Below, one piece after another: positions 1 to 13,200 of a DNA stretch of 64,000 bases. A program made the position numbers and the translations under genes. The notes under the pieces were generated by a model. The model saw only the letters and a program-made list of their open reading frames with translations. It was not told the origin of the DNA and ran no database searches. Within the stretch, counting starts at the first letter, position 1; each line of letters opens with the position of its first letter. Origin of the DNA: Dirofilaria immitis (taxonomy: Eukaryota > Nematoda > Chromadorea > Rhabditida > Onchocercidae); NCBI GenBank assembly GCA_024305405.1, contig JAKNDB010000110.1, forward strand, positions 2,046,001-2,110,000. The letters run 5' to 3'.

Positions 1-3000
1 AAGATTAAAGTTGCAAAACTAGTTTATTTTACATTTTACCCGCAGTAATATATAAATTTTACATATTCGTGTAATACGTAACAATTAGGATAATAACGTA
101 ATTGAGCAATAACTTATCAAACAAAAAAATTCGATCTTTACGTTGTAACATTCGTAGAAGTCATCAAGAAGAAATGCGGAGCATATCGAATTTAATGTAA
201 ATACCGAGACTTCTTCTCTCGTAATTTAGCGCATGTTTTTTGAAGAAATTTGTGCTTAGCAACAAAAAGAACGGGGAAAAAAATTAAGCTAAAGTGATAT
301 CAGATAAACCAAACTTCGTTGAGAATTTTAGGCAAAATGAAATAGTGTAATCGATTTGAACGATGATATTCATTAATCAGGATGATTTATGAGAATATCA
401 CATCAGCCACTGATAACACATGATCTCTTGAGCAGGATCATGAAAGTTGTCATAAAATTAGCAACATCTTCATTTTACTTGCACAAAGTTTATGATGTCA
501 TTTTTGTGTTATATGAACTATTTTTTCTTATTGATAACAGTTGAAGTGATAATTATAGTTTGCAATTATTAGCACGACATGATGAGAATTCATTAACTTG
601 TATCTTCATTAATTTAAGCTGGAATAGCTAATTAAGATATGTGAAGAATAATTTTTAACTTTCTTCTTATGGCATAGACCTTTTCGTAGAAAACTTCATA
701 CAACGGGAAATAAAACAAAATGATTTCATAGTAATTTGGGAACTTTCCCAAAAGTGTAAACAACAATAATCTACTGATCATTAAACTTTGTTTTTTTAAC
801 AGTTTTTTTAAAGTATTATTAATTATGGTCATTGAAAATATTTAAGTAATGTTATTGACACAAGAAGGGTATTAAAACTGTCCCTTTACTTCCCTAATTA
901 TTTCAATTTAAACTAATAAAATTATCAGTTAACGAATTTCCATCATATTATGATTAATGATAAACAATACTAGGAAAAGGTAGTGTCAGAATTTGTGAAA
1001 TTTTACGGTTTGAAAATACAATCACCATATAAAAAGCGCAGAAACGTTAATTTCTTGTTGTTCAAAAGTATACATTCTTAGGATCCATTTTTAATTTTAT
1101 CAAATAATTGAAACGATTTTATTAAATAATTAAAATGGCATTTTTTAAAGTTCTATTTAATTTTTAATAAAAATTCAACTATTTTAATACAAGTAAAATA
1201 CGAAAATATGACTTAAATCTAAGTTCCGAACGCTTTTTGTTACCCAAAATATTTTCAGAACGTCAAAAAAAACGGTAAATGAAGATTAGATGAAACATTT
1301 TAATTTACTGATTGAAATTCAATTAAAATTTGAAATTTGAGTGGCATAAATGAAACACAACACAGAATGGTAATTCGTTTTTGCTGAAAACAGTTGAGGT
1401 ACTTACTATTTGAGTTTCAATTAAAATATGAAATTTTAAGCAATATTTTCAAAATGAAAAATAAAAAGCGAAAAAAAGAAAATTGTGGAAAATTACATTT
1501 TTTTTCTCGTTTCTTCTCACTCTTAACTTTCTTCCCTATCTCATATCCTATCATCATTCTCTCAAATTAAGCAAGCATTATAGATCCCATATATTTGGTG
1601 GATGATGTGAAATGAGAATCGAAATAAACAAAAATATGGTTTACACAGCTGTTTGAACAATATGACTTCATGCGAGAAAAAGAAAAAATCAAAAATTCGA
1701 GATTTTTAAATTCATCTAATAATTTTTTTGCTAATTTCATTTAAGAATAAGCAGTCGATTTAAATGATGCAATTTGGCTTTCTTAACATCCAATTTGAAT
1801 GCTGATTTGGAAATAGCAACAAAAAAATATATTAATATAACGGAGATAATTTTTATCTCAAGTGATAAGATCTAGGCGAAGAGAAATTACTACTACCAAT
1901 AAATCGGCTAGAGTTAAACAATTCAAAACTAATTAAATTGAGTGAAAAGTATGGCCAATAGTGTAAGACTTTCTCTTAAAGATTTATGATCAGTACCGCT
2001 TGTTATTCCACCAAGATCGCAAAAGTCTTGATGATTTTAGATTCAGTCTTGCTCAGCGTACAGCTGTTTGTTTCAATCATCGAATATGTTATGCGAGATG
2101 TGAGCTGAACAAACTAAATACTTCTAGTGATGATTTCACGAAAAGTTAAGCAATGTTTGTTGTAAAATTTCTTTTTTTTTAAAAAAAGCAAAATCTTTTT
2201 CTCCTCCCAAAAAAAATTTATTTTATTTTGAACTTGAACTTGAACTAATTAATATCTATTCATAAATAGAAATTGGATCTATTTATCTGATACGTCAACT
2301 TTTTTAATTAATCGGTTAACTGATTGATTGATTTATTTATCAACAATCAATTAGACAAATAGATAGAATATACTGCAATAGTCATTGTATCTATTTTCAT
2401 ATATCAATTAATATATTAATAAAAGATATGAATTAATATTTGAAATATATTAATTCATATTTCATGCACCAATTAGTCGACAATCGATTAAAACAAATAG
2501 AAACAATCGAATATATCAGCATTAGATATTTGGGCGGATGAAATAAGTAGGCGGAGATGTGGACAGAATAGGAAAGGATCACGGGTTGTTACGTGTATCC
2601 GAGTTTGTCAGTTTGCCCGTGGAAGAATGTTTTCATGGAGATGCTTACCTGTTCTTGATCCGTAAAACATTAGACAAGAATATTTGGCACTACAGAAAAT
2701 ACAATTTTGAAAAAATTAATTTTAATTTCTACGAATAGATTTGTAAAGGTATTCATTCGTAAGTAATGAATTAACTGCATTGAGTGACAGCACTGATAAG
2801 AAAACATATTTAATTTTGGACGATATGAAAAGAGACTGGATTTCTATATAGCACAATTTAATTTTATCATAACTTATGTCCATATATAAATATTTTATAA
2901 TCCGGATTAAAATATGCCACTTATTCTTGAATACATAGGTTATGATAATTATGATAAATCAAAACTATGCCATATTTAGGCATTTTTAAAGAAATATAGG

Positions 3001-6000
3001 AATTTAAGCACTTTCTGATCAAGGCTCAAATGGAATTTAAAATGGTATGATTAGCCTGAAACTAAATTCTCAGTATCAGCATGTTACTATCAACTAAGGA
3101 TTGCATGACAACTTATTTGAAATTTCTGAAATATATTATTTATGTTTTTTTTTAGCCACTCTATTACTTTATTAGTAAGAAATATACTTAGAATATATAG
3201 TATTATCATATTTCAAAGGAATTTATTACAATAATTAGACTCAATACCGAGATAAAAATAATTATTATTGCCAATAGGAAGAAGCAAAGCAAACATGTCG
3301 AATAATATGTCAAGTAAATTTAAAAGAGAAATTTGTGTCATAAAATAAAGTATTTTTGTTATGGAGACAATATAGTATCATTATTGTTTATCCCGCTTAT
3401 CATAATTTGATGGGTCAAATACATTTAGATAAATAAATTAGTTTAAATTTCAATAATAATAAGAGGATTATAAAACATTTAAAACTATAAGTTAAATGTA
3501 ATTATACTAAGAAAGTGGAAATCAGTTTTTCGCCTGTCAGGGTTAAGTAAGTTTAATAATATGTTTATTTAAGTTTAATAAATAGTATCATAAAATTCTT
3601 AAAAAACACTCGAGGAATTTCCTGCTAACACTTTTTATGCGTAAAAACTCGATTTGTCAATTCGGATAATGCATATATAATTAAATTTTTTCACCGGGAG
3701 AATTTATAAATGATATTTGTTATCATTTTCAATAACCCACTCTTAGTTTTCGAATTCTTCACTTCCCGACCTATTGTTTCTGTGAAAATCACGAATTGGT
3801 ACGTCGAAACAACAATTTTTAAAAATTTGGAATTGATAAATCGAATTTTTATGTATGAAATTTCAGAACATTTCAAAAGTTTTAAAAGTTTTTAAAATTA
3901 TTTCTAAAAATTGCTTCAACGTTGATTTGAAAGGTTAATAATAGTAATGATATTTTTTTTAATCAGAAATTTGCAAAATTCAAGAAAAAATGGTATAATT
4001 AAAGAGAAATTTTCTGTTCTGTTTGATATTTTAAGATACTAATGATTGTAATAAGCAATTGTTGTAATATGGAATTCGTGTATTGGATGGATATAAAATA
4101 TGCTAATCTAAAACGTACAATCAATTCTAATAGTTGTTACAACGATGCTAAAACTCTGATTAGTTTTTTTTCCTTTTTTTTGGAAGAAGAATAATTAATT
4201 AAGGAGGAATTTATATAAAAATATAAATTTTAGAAATGATATCATTTATAGAATAATTTAGCTAAAAGTTTGCAAAGAATCTACCGAGAAAAATGGGTAG
4301 TCCGCAATTGATAGTACAGTTTCGTGCCGTATTGAAGTATACAAATTACATCGGATAGAATTATTGGGATTATCAAAATTAGTTGATTGATTATCACTAC
4401 AATCCGTTTAGCAAGCATATTGATTTATAACATTCATAACATTCCTGAAACAGATTTATTGTATTAGTGACTTAAGTATTCCGGCTAATCCCCTGACTGA
4501 TTTGTCTATCCGGTAATATGTGTGTTTTATAGAATCAGTTTTAACGAAATGTTCCATGTACAATGAATACATATTATATTTGCTCATTACAAAATAGATC
4601 TAATAAGATACGATGATTAACAAGAAAAAGATTCCATTATAAGAACAAAGAATACTTTTAGCAATAATATTTTTAATTAAAAATAAAAATTAGAAATCGA
4701 AATTTGCAAAAATTTGTTAAAATAAAAGGAAAAAAACGAAAGAAATTGGAAAAATGTTGCACAAACATGAATGAAAGAATGAAATCGATTCATTCACATT
4801 TCACTCATCAATTTCATAATTTTTTCTGGATAACGGAAATTATAAATGTTTCATTGCTAGGATTTCATTCTGCTAGTTGTTTTGGTAAATTATTGAAATC
4901 AAATTATAATAAAGTACTGTCATCTTGAACATTTAACAATTTTTAAAAACTATTAGAAAGTTGCTGATATTTTCAACTTCTAATTCTTGATATTTCAACA
5001 TTTTCATCATTTTTAATTCGCGAATTTCAGTTTTTCTGCTATTTATGATTTAGATTATTAATTGTGTGATAAACGATACAATGACACGATTCTAAAGAAG
5101 CTAATAAAATAACGTAATATTCGGGTCGTGGACGGTATTGAAACGATATATCTTATGACATTGACTTTATTACAATACAGTTCTGTTCGTTACTGTAATA
5201 CCGCTATACTAACCTATTAATATTACTTCATCATTTGTTTGCTCAGTAATTTCAATAAATATAACAGAACAAACAAATTATATATTTTTATAGTAATCTT
5301 TACTATTTAATTTCCTAATAAAAAAAATTGATTAAAAGATTATATATACAGTAAAATTATATAAAAATTCCACCAGAATGCATATGAAATTGAAACATGT
5401 AAAATGTAATGTTTGAAGTTATTGGAAAATAATTTTTTAGCTATAAAGAGTGCTGGAAAAATTTGAAATTCAAATGTCAGGAAAACTTTGAAGACAAAAT
5501 TAAAATGTTAAAATATTTATATTACTGAAAGTTAAAAAGGATATTTGACAGATGGAATTTTTCACATTATTTCTAACATTTAGTATCATTCTGAGTACAA
5601 ATAATTACGAAGCAATCAATCAATTACCGGAGAATCGATGATTCTGTGAATAAATTTATTGCGTAAGTATTTTTTCACCGCTCGCATTATCGTATATTTG
5701 GAATATCGAGATACTGTAATTTTCCATTTCATATGAAACTTGGATAGATAACATAAAATTTTTCTGACAAAAATTTATCAAATTTTTGAAATTTTTAAAA
5801 ACTCAAATAATTTTGATCAAAATTTCACAAAATGTTTCCATTGTATTATGTAGCATGATCCTTGTTTGAGGTTTAGAAATTTTTTGAAAGTTTTTCATTT
5901 ACGCAATTTTCAATCAGTGCAGATTTCATACTATCCTTTCATTGAAGTATTTATAAGCATAAGACTACTGAAACTGAGTTAAAATCTCTCGAATTTGTTT

Positions 6001-6983
6001 ATGGATAATACTATATAAATAAAATGAACGGTGAATTGACTTTTTGGAAGATTTTTAAATTGTCAATTATTTTTCGAATTCTTAAATTAATTGTATTATA
6101 TTTTAATACTATCTCATGTTAAAAAAAAGATTCTAGAGGACTATTCGTTTATTATATTAAGGAAGATCATATCATTCTCCTTCATAAAAACAATAAAATT
6201 TCAAACATACTCCAAAGTCCTTTTCAAGGCTTATTTATTTTCTGATGCAAGCAAAATCAATAAATATTTGCAGACTTCTCTGTTCTGGATGATAAAAGTT
6301 CATTTCCATCACTGAAACGATTCATCTTCCAAATGATAAAATTTCATTCCCATCATAACTTATACATCCATTAAATCGACAGATGCTTTTATGCTGTTAA
6401 CAGCTAGATAACAATCTTCATCATCTAATTAAGTTGAATATTAGACAGTAAAATTAATAAAACTGTTGAAATCGAAATATATGGTTGAACTGAATTATTT
6501 CAATCGATTTATGCTGGTGTGAGTAATGGAAAAGATCTGTGTTTCAGATTCATTTGATCATATCGGAATAATTAGCTTAGGATGACCTTATTTATAAACA
6601 AAGAACAAGCAAACGATCTGGAAATCTAATTCTTGCTATTTTCTCTTGCATCATCATCGTTTATCATTTCCTCTAAATTCATATTAATTAATTTTAAGAA
6701 GAATACGATTTAAGGGATATCTACAATATTTAGAAATGTTAATTCCTCATCAAACAAATCGACTTTTGCCAATGAGAAATATTCAATAAAGCAACTAATT
6801 AATAGAATTATTGGAATTGTTCAATTCAATACTAAGCTGGTTCGATGCAACAAAAGCATGGATAGGCATAACTTGGCTGAATGGCCAAATGATTTCAAGA
6901 AGTAAATGAGTTTTCTTGTTCCTTTTCTAAAGAATCGTAATTTTAACCAATGTTCTTCGTATCATTAATTTCTTACCTCTCTT
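1..6983. other. AT-rich region without a supported gene
   Basis: Very AT-rich sequence with only short open frames (up to 74 codons) that show no domain, no signal peptide and no phase-consistent exon chain on either strand. A perfect inverted repeat lies at 2426-2460 (separate entry). Some of the sequence near 6900 is probably the 3' flank of the minus-strand gene that ends at 6984. I see nothing else. Confidence 0.6.
2426..2460. repeat. Perfect 14-bp inverted repeat with 7-bp loop
   Basis: The arm ATATGAATTAATAT (2426-2439) is followed after seven bases by its exact reverse complement (2447-2460). It could form an AT-only hairpin. In DNA this AT-rich such repeats also arise by chance. Confidence 0.6.
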
Positions 6984-8892
6984 TCAGACATTTGAGTGAA
7001 GATCCAAAGTGACAAAAAGGAGGTGGGATCGCTGTTTACTACAGTGAAAAAAGTAAGATTGTCATTGGAAATTGGCATCGATAGAGGCCGGGTCAAGAGA
7101 TGATCGCTCCTGTTGTCCATCTCGACCTCACCATAAGCCCCACCTTTTAGTATTAAAAAAGTCCGAATTTAGTTTTTGCATCATTTCCAATATCTTCAAA
7201 TCTGGTATGCTGCGGTTACCAGCACGTCCTTTGACCTCTATCTTTATGTCTTTCTCCATCACTTCCTTATTGCCTTGGACGGAATGACAACTTAATTGCT
7301 TTTCAACAACATCATACCTATTTTTGAATTGCTCAAGTCGAACTCTCCAATATATATTCTAATAACTGACTACTGAGTAGTAACAATATTATGTCTTTCG
7401 ATGCAATTCGCTTAATTATTTCAATTATCGAGTAAATCGCCATATCGCCAATTCCAATCACTCCAAAGAACTTCAATGCGACGATTAAGGTTCCAGCTAG
7501 TTTATTCACCATAAATACTCTATTTATTCTGTCTGCTATAGAATGATATCCAGCAATGTCCCATGCAGGAATGATCATATCACTTCAGAAAGAGGTTTAA
7601 GCTTCATCCTATCTTTTAGTACGCTGTTTTGTGAACATATTTTAGATTAGCAAGTATGAGTCACCATTATATTGTGGATGCTTAGTCAGCTGATGACCGA
7701 CCGACCTTTTCTTGCGTTCGGATCGCTCCATTATCGAATTGTTTGATTGCTTATATCGATTCCTGAATAGCATGTATTCATCTATTTTTTTACCTTAAAT
7801 TTACGACAACAAATGGCCTCATCCTACGATCATTATCCATCACATGACCTTCCACCCTCCTTTCCCCGCATTTCTTCCATCATTCCTTTCGACCATTAGA
7901 GATTCGATTACGATCGTACCGTAACCCAAGGCACATATGTGCTACGGGACCAGCGCTGCAACTGTTTATAGCAACGCCAGGGATCTGCGATGGTCGAAGA
8001 CGAGCGTCATGCGCTGCGTTCTGAGACTGAGGGTGGGGATAGGAATGAGAAGAAAGCTATGTGTTAGAGTAGAGGCGGGGGTGCGTCATTAAGCCGAATA
8101 TTCTGTAACGAGATTATCCAGTGGTATACAAGTCTCTGGATGACATTTTCGAGAAGATCACGCATTCACCAACCGATTTCCAACATATCTATACGATCAC
8201 CATGTTCTGGATTTACGGATTTTCTGCTTCAACTTTACAATCTTTCGCCGTACTGTTGTTAAAATTTCTGGAATTTATATTGCCACCAAATGCGATTTCA
8301 CTTCCGACAATTAAAGGACAAACTACGACAAATAGATAAGTAATGGTATGTATCAATGATAGCTTTATACCGAAAGCCCTGTGGGATTACTGTATTCATA
8401 GTGTGTCTGCTGGTTTGTTTTTTATTCCCGAAGTGTTTATTGATGACCACTCAAATGGAGTGAACTGCAAACTTATATAATAAGTTTCACAATTTTAGAA
8501 TGGAAGTATCCAGAAGAATTATTCCCTCCCAAGCAATCGTAATGTGTTTGCGTGACAGCTCTCCTTGTTTTCAATAATAAGTATTTACGAAGCGTGTTTA
8601 GAAGTTGATGAATTTTTGATCTTCGCTTGTTATATCCAGAACCGATGTGATTATATGATCCACGTAGTTTTTTTGTGGTAAAGTTAAAAGGAAGAATTCC
8701 TCTGTCTTCTCTCCTGTGCTAAATGCAGGACAATCTGCTGTCTTTCTGGGGAAAAAAATTGCTTTTTCGGGGTCAGGTAATAATGGGATACGCGACAGTT
8801 TAGTGATAACTTTCTCACGGCAGCAGCGAAATAATGTTAAGAAAAGCCGTTTCGCTTATCCAGCTCTTACGGGTGGAAGGTGAGGGAAGATA
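6984..8892 (-). CDS. Unrecognised membrane protein, 5' end missing
   Basis: Five minus-strand exons join in one frame: 8892-8819, 8378-8217, 7582-7374, 7273-7144 and 7038-6984, the last ending in TGA. Donors are GTGAGA, GTAAAT, GTAGTC and GTGGGG, and the phases (2, 2, 1, 2) match at every junction. The joined part is 209 codons and has no clear start, so at least one upstream exon is missing. It holds a hydrophobic stretch (LFVVVCPLIVG), a loop with a possible N-glycosylation site (NNST) and a Cys, then a second hydrophobic stretch (LAGTLIVALKFFGVIGIG) and a charged tail of about 70 residues. The plus strand is C-rich over the exons, as expected if the minus strand is coding. I do not recognise the family. 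The chain could be partly coincidental, because only phase and splice signals support it. Confidence 0.4.
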
Positions 8893-10206
8893 CTAAATGA
8901 TGTTACAGGTAACTGCAATAATATGACAATCATTGAAGAGAAAAGTTTCAGACTAGAATTGAAAGAGACGTGTACAAAATGAATTGCGTGTGCAAAATGA
9001 ACTCGCATATGCGAGTTTAACTTAAAGGTACCAATTAAAGTTAAATGAATTGAAGCTGTGTGTACAAATTGGACTTACGTATGCTGAGCTAAATTTACGG
9101 GAATAAACTAAATTGATTTATATCAATAGGATTTACGTATTCAAGCTGAACTCACGTGTACAAGTTAGGTTTATCTAAACTCCTATAAGTAACGAAATTA
9201 TGGGAAAAAGAATGCAATGAAGATGAGCATATAAGCTCTGTATAAAAAAACTATCAAGATTCCACTTCCTCCTCAAACTTTTCCGAAAAAAGATTATTAA
9301 ACAAGGCCCATTCACGGCATTCTTGCGAATATTGCCTTGAGCGAATAGTGTAATCTCTCTGTCCTTGCCTCTTTTTCGCATCCTCCTCACTTATTTTTCG
9401 CTCCCTCTACCCCCTTTCCTTTTGTGCGGATAAATTGCATGAACGGGATGCCACGCAAACAAGACCAGTCGGAAGAGTTGCGGGGATGAATTTGTAACGC
9501 AGGCGGTTACTGTTTTAACGTCTACGTCACGTGTAAACATGTAGTAGTTCATTCCAAGTAACTCTTTTCCTTAGCTTTTCGTTTTTATTTTGAATAGTAA
9601 GAGTCTAATGAATAGAATAGGAAAATTGTTAAATCTGAAGAGAGGTATATGTTGTATCGTAGATGACAGTGATGTAGAATGAAGCATTATTGTCGTAAAA
9701 TTTTTGTTTTCTCCTTATGCCAGCAATGATCCAGTGTGGGTGTTTATCATTCCTTAGTATATTGATATTTCATTAAGTTTCTTCATTTACCTGTCTCGCT
9801 TCATCTATATATATAATATTTAATAACGATATTTACTGCAATATATAATTTCATTTTTTGATTTCTCTCTCTCTATATATATATCACTGAATAGACTGTA
9901 GTTCATCATATATTGCGGCGAATATCATTATCAAAGTCAATGTCAGTGGCAAATATCGCTATTAAAATCAAATGTAGTTTCTGGAATTTTTCATTTTCTA
10001 GTATTGGATGATTTTTGTTTTCAGCTTACCCTCCAGTACTAATGGGGGCATTGTGCTGCAGCATGATTATTTATATATTGTGTATAATGGTGACTGTTTA
10101 TACGAAATGCTTGTGATAAGGAAACCAGTGGATACATCGGAATTTTATTCAAATTTTGATTTTAAATTATTCGTTGCTACTGGTTATTCTTCTTCTGTAA
10201 ACAGCT
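8893..10206. other. Region between divergent genes
   Basis: This stretch separates the minus-strand gene ending at 6984 from the plus-strand gene starting at 10207, and should hold the 5' parts or promoters of both. A 71-codon minus-strand frame at 9390-9175, rich in Arg and Lys, could be an upstream exon of the minus-strand gene, but I could not link it convincingly. CT and AT dinucleotide runs lie near 9861-9890. Confidence 0.4.
10197..10206 (+). promoter_or_regulatory. Probable trans-splice acceptor before start codon
   Basis: A T/C-rich stretch ending in AACAG (10200-10204) lies two bases before the ATG at 10207. This is the arrangement of a nematode spliced-leader acceptor. An ordinary upstream exon would look the same. 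Confidence 0.4.
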
Positions 10207-13200
10207 ATGTCGATAGAGGAAAGCGATACCACTCTGGTGGGACTCGATTGGGAAACGTGGCAACGTGTGACGCAAACACGTGGTCTGACGGCTGCTTCCG
10301 GTACGAATTACGATGCTGCTGCAATGCCGTCGCAGAGTAAGTTAGTCTGATTTCAGTTCTTCAAACTTTTATTTTACTATCATCATTAAATAACTTGAAA
10401 AAGTTTATGACTGATTACGTAGCACTATGAGGTATATTTCAAATTGTATTTCAAATTTTATATCAAACTGAAAACACTATCGCATATCAGCTGGTTTAGG
10501 CAACCTGTATGAACTACTAGCGGACAGGCTTTGGCTTTATAAGCTTTGTTCGTTCGGAAATCCGATATTAAATCACGGTGTATAATTGCGCAGTTTCGAT
10601 AATTCGGAGAGCCCTGTTGCATTAGAGTCTACGTAGAATGAAAAAAAGAATGAAGAAATTTTTATTGTAAAACCAAATTATGTTCCTTTCATACTGAAGT
10701 AAGTTGAAAGAAAAATCGCTACAACTCCTGAACTATTTTCTGTTATGATGCTACAGCGGTTTCTTTTTTCATGTAATACCTTTTTCAGAAGCAATTTGTT
10801 ACGGTTTTTATCCTAGCATTGAACTCGAATCTATGCTGCTAATCAATTGCAAGGTTAATTCCTTAACTCTGCCAATTGTGCATCTGTACATGCAATTGTA
10901 CATTCTGTTTTTTTTTTTTTGCAATATTTTAGTGTGGTATGCAGGTTATATAAAGTGATGTTTTTTTGCAGAAGTGTGGCTTAATTTTGAAGGATGTCGG
11001 CTATGGACATCATATGCGTTCTCAACATGGTTATCATATAAATTCAGGCTCCGGTGACGAATGTCAATCATTTTTGCTGTCTCCTCCTCATCGCGTTGTT
11101 TCCCACGTCTCGAAATGCCTATTCTTTCTCCGCCTTATCGGCGATTATCCACACCGATTACATCGCCTAAGTTTGTTTTAATCATGAAATTGACCTTAAC
11201 TATAATGTTTCACTAAATGTGATCATATTTTTTATATAGAATAATGATTCTACATTTCTGGCATTTTTTCTCATGTTTATAATGAGTTTTTGAATTTCAT
11301 TAATTTGGAAATATTGATGGCATTTTTAAGAATTAGTTTTTTTTTTTTAAAAAAGGTTTTGTCACTGTTTTTATTTTTGTTACATTAATTTTGTCTTTAA
11401 TGTCTTTGAAGATTGATATTTGTTAGGTCGTTTAGTCATTTTCCCTTCCACTTCAGAATAGACATTCTTTTGCTTCGGTAATGATTTTCAGGGAGAGCTC
11501 AGGTCGAAATGGAAGTATTATATCTCAGGCTACCTCAACAAGGTACTCCGTGGAACAAAAAGACGATCTCAAGCTTTCATTGCGAGTATCGAGACACGAA
11601 GTAAATTTTATAAGAACATCTATAATTTACTGAATTTAAACATTCGTTTATAGTTTGCCTAACTCTCTGAATTATACGTTATGATTACCCAAAGACCCTC
11701 TTACTTAAATAGAGGAAATGTTTTTCTCAAATTTACTGAAAAGTTGGTTTCGTAAGCCACATTAATTTTTTTGTCCGAAAACTTGAAACATTCATAATGG
11801 CAGGTGTCAAATGAAGCAAGTGAACAAAATAATTCGACTTTACTTAATGGCACCAAAGATGAAGTACAGATAAGTACTAAAGTTAATCGGCGATTAAATG
11901 GCAAAGCGAAAGATAAAAAGGGAAAGAAAAGGAGACGAGATTCATCTGATGAAGACAATTTCTCTTTAGAACATTTTCGACAGAAAAGCGGTTATCTAAA
12001 AAGGTATATTTGTAACTTATTGTGAAGAGATCAGTATAGCTTGATTTTTTTTCGACTTTTTAGTGTAAGCACAAAATAGTCTTCCATGATCGAGAATACA
12101 TCATTGTTGTTTCGCAAAGGGCATAGCATTCTCGGCATTTGAATGAATTCAATGTTTTTCATATATTGACTTTTTCAGTGGATTTAAAATTTTTATCATT
12201 AATTTAAAAACATGCGAATACAATTGTTAGAGTGAAAAGGTTTGATAGAACTGTATTTTCAGAGCAGAGTGCTGGGGAAGCGAATGAGTCAACATCGAGT
12301 AATGTTTTTGTTAGGCATGGTAATACGGGTGATAGTCATATTTATAATGGTGTTGCAACAGCTTCTCAAAGCACGAAGGTTTCCCTGAGATTAGTAGAGT
12401 GGAAGCATTCGAACAACCAGCTTCTGTTTCTGCCTTGTTACCAATGAATAAAAAGTGCAGTCAGCAACTGCTTTGAAATCGATCGACAATATAGAAAGGT
12501 TGCAAAAAGAAAACGAGGAAACATTTGATACAAAAGAGCAATCAGAAATGATGGCAAACTGTTCTGGACAGTGGAATGAAGTAAATTTAGACACAGATTA
12601 TGCAGATCTGTCTCAGGACGTGGCAACATGCCCAACTCTCAAGTGAGTCATTCTTAGTTTAAATTTAACTTAAATGAAAACGAATGTAATATTTCATGTG
12701 CATATCGTTTTGTGCCCGATATATAACTTTTCAGAAGAATTGATTAAAAAAATGGTATTTCTAACAATATGATTTCATTTCCAAAAAGTGGTTTCTCTAG
12801 TTTTGAAAATATTATCAAGGATTTTCGTATTTCAGAAATTTCCATTCAAGCATTGTTTAGACACGAGATAAAGCTCTTGTTAAAACTTTTTGCACTTAAA
12901 TACCATTGTTTTCAATAATCTATCTCATTTCAGATCAGAAAAAGGCGAAATACAGCAAAGTTGGACTCCGAATGCGATATTGTCACCGGAAGACTCGAGC
13001 AATGAGAGTCATCTTTGTGAAGATCCCGATCCACATCGATTTTATGTACCGTCACCTCCCCAATTGTCTCCGGTAGCAGAGAAAGAGTATTACATGGATT
13101 CTCTGACTGCACCTATTGCTTCTCCACAAGAAGACATTTATCATGATCATCACGTGGAGGAAAATCTATTGTCAGAATCTCATGAAAGACTTATTCCTAA

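Noticed and set aside
12379..12460. Protein-like frame inside the intron after exon 4 of the 969-aa gene
   Set aside because: It is open but cannot be joined in phase on both sides; the 82-nt intron fits both flanks.
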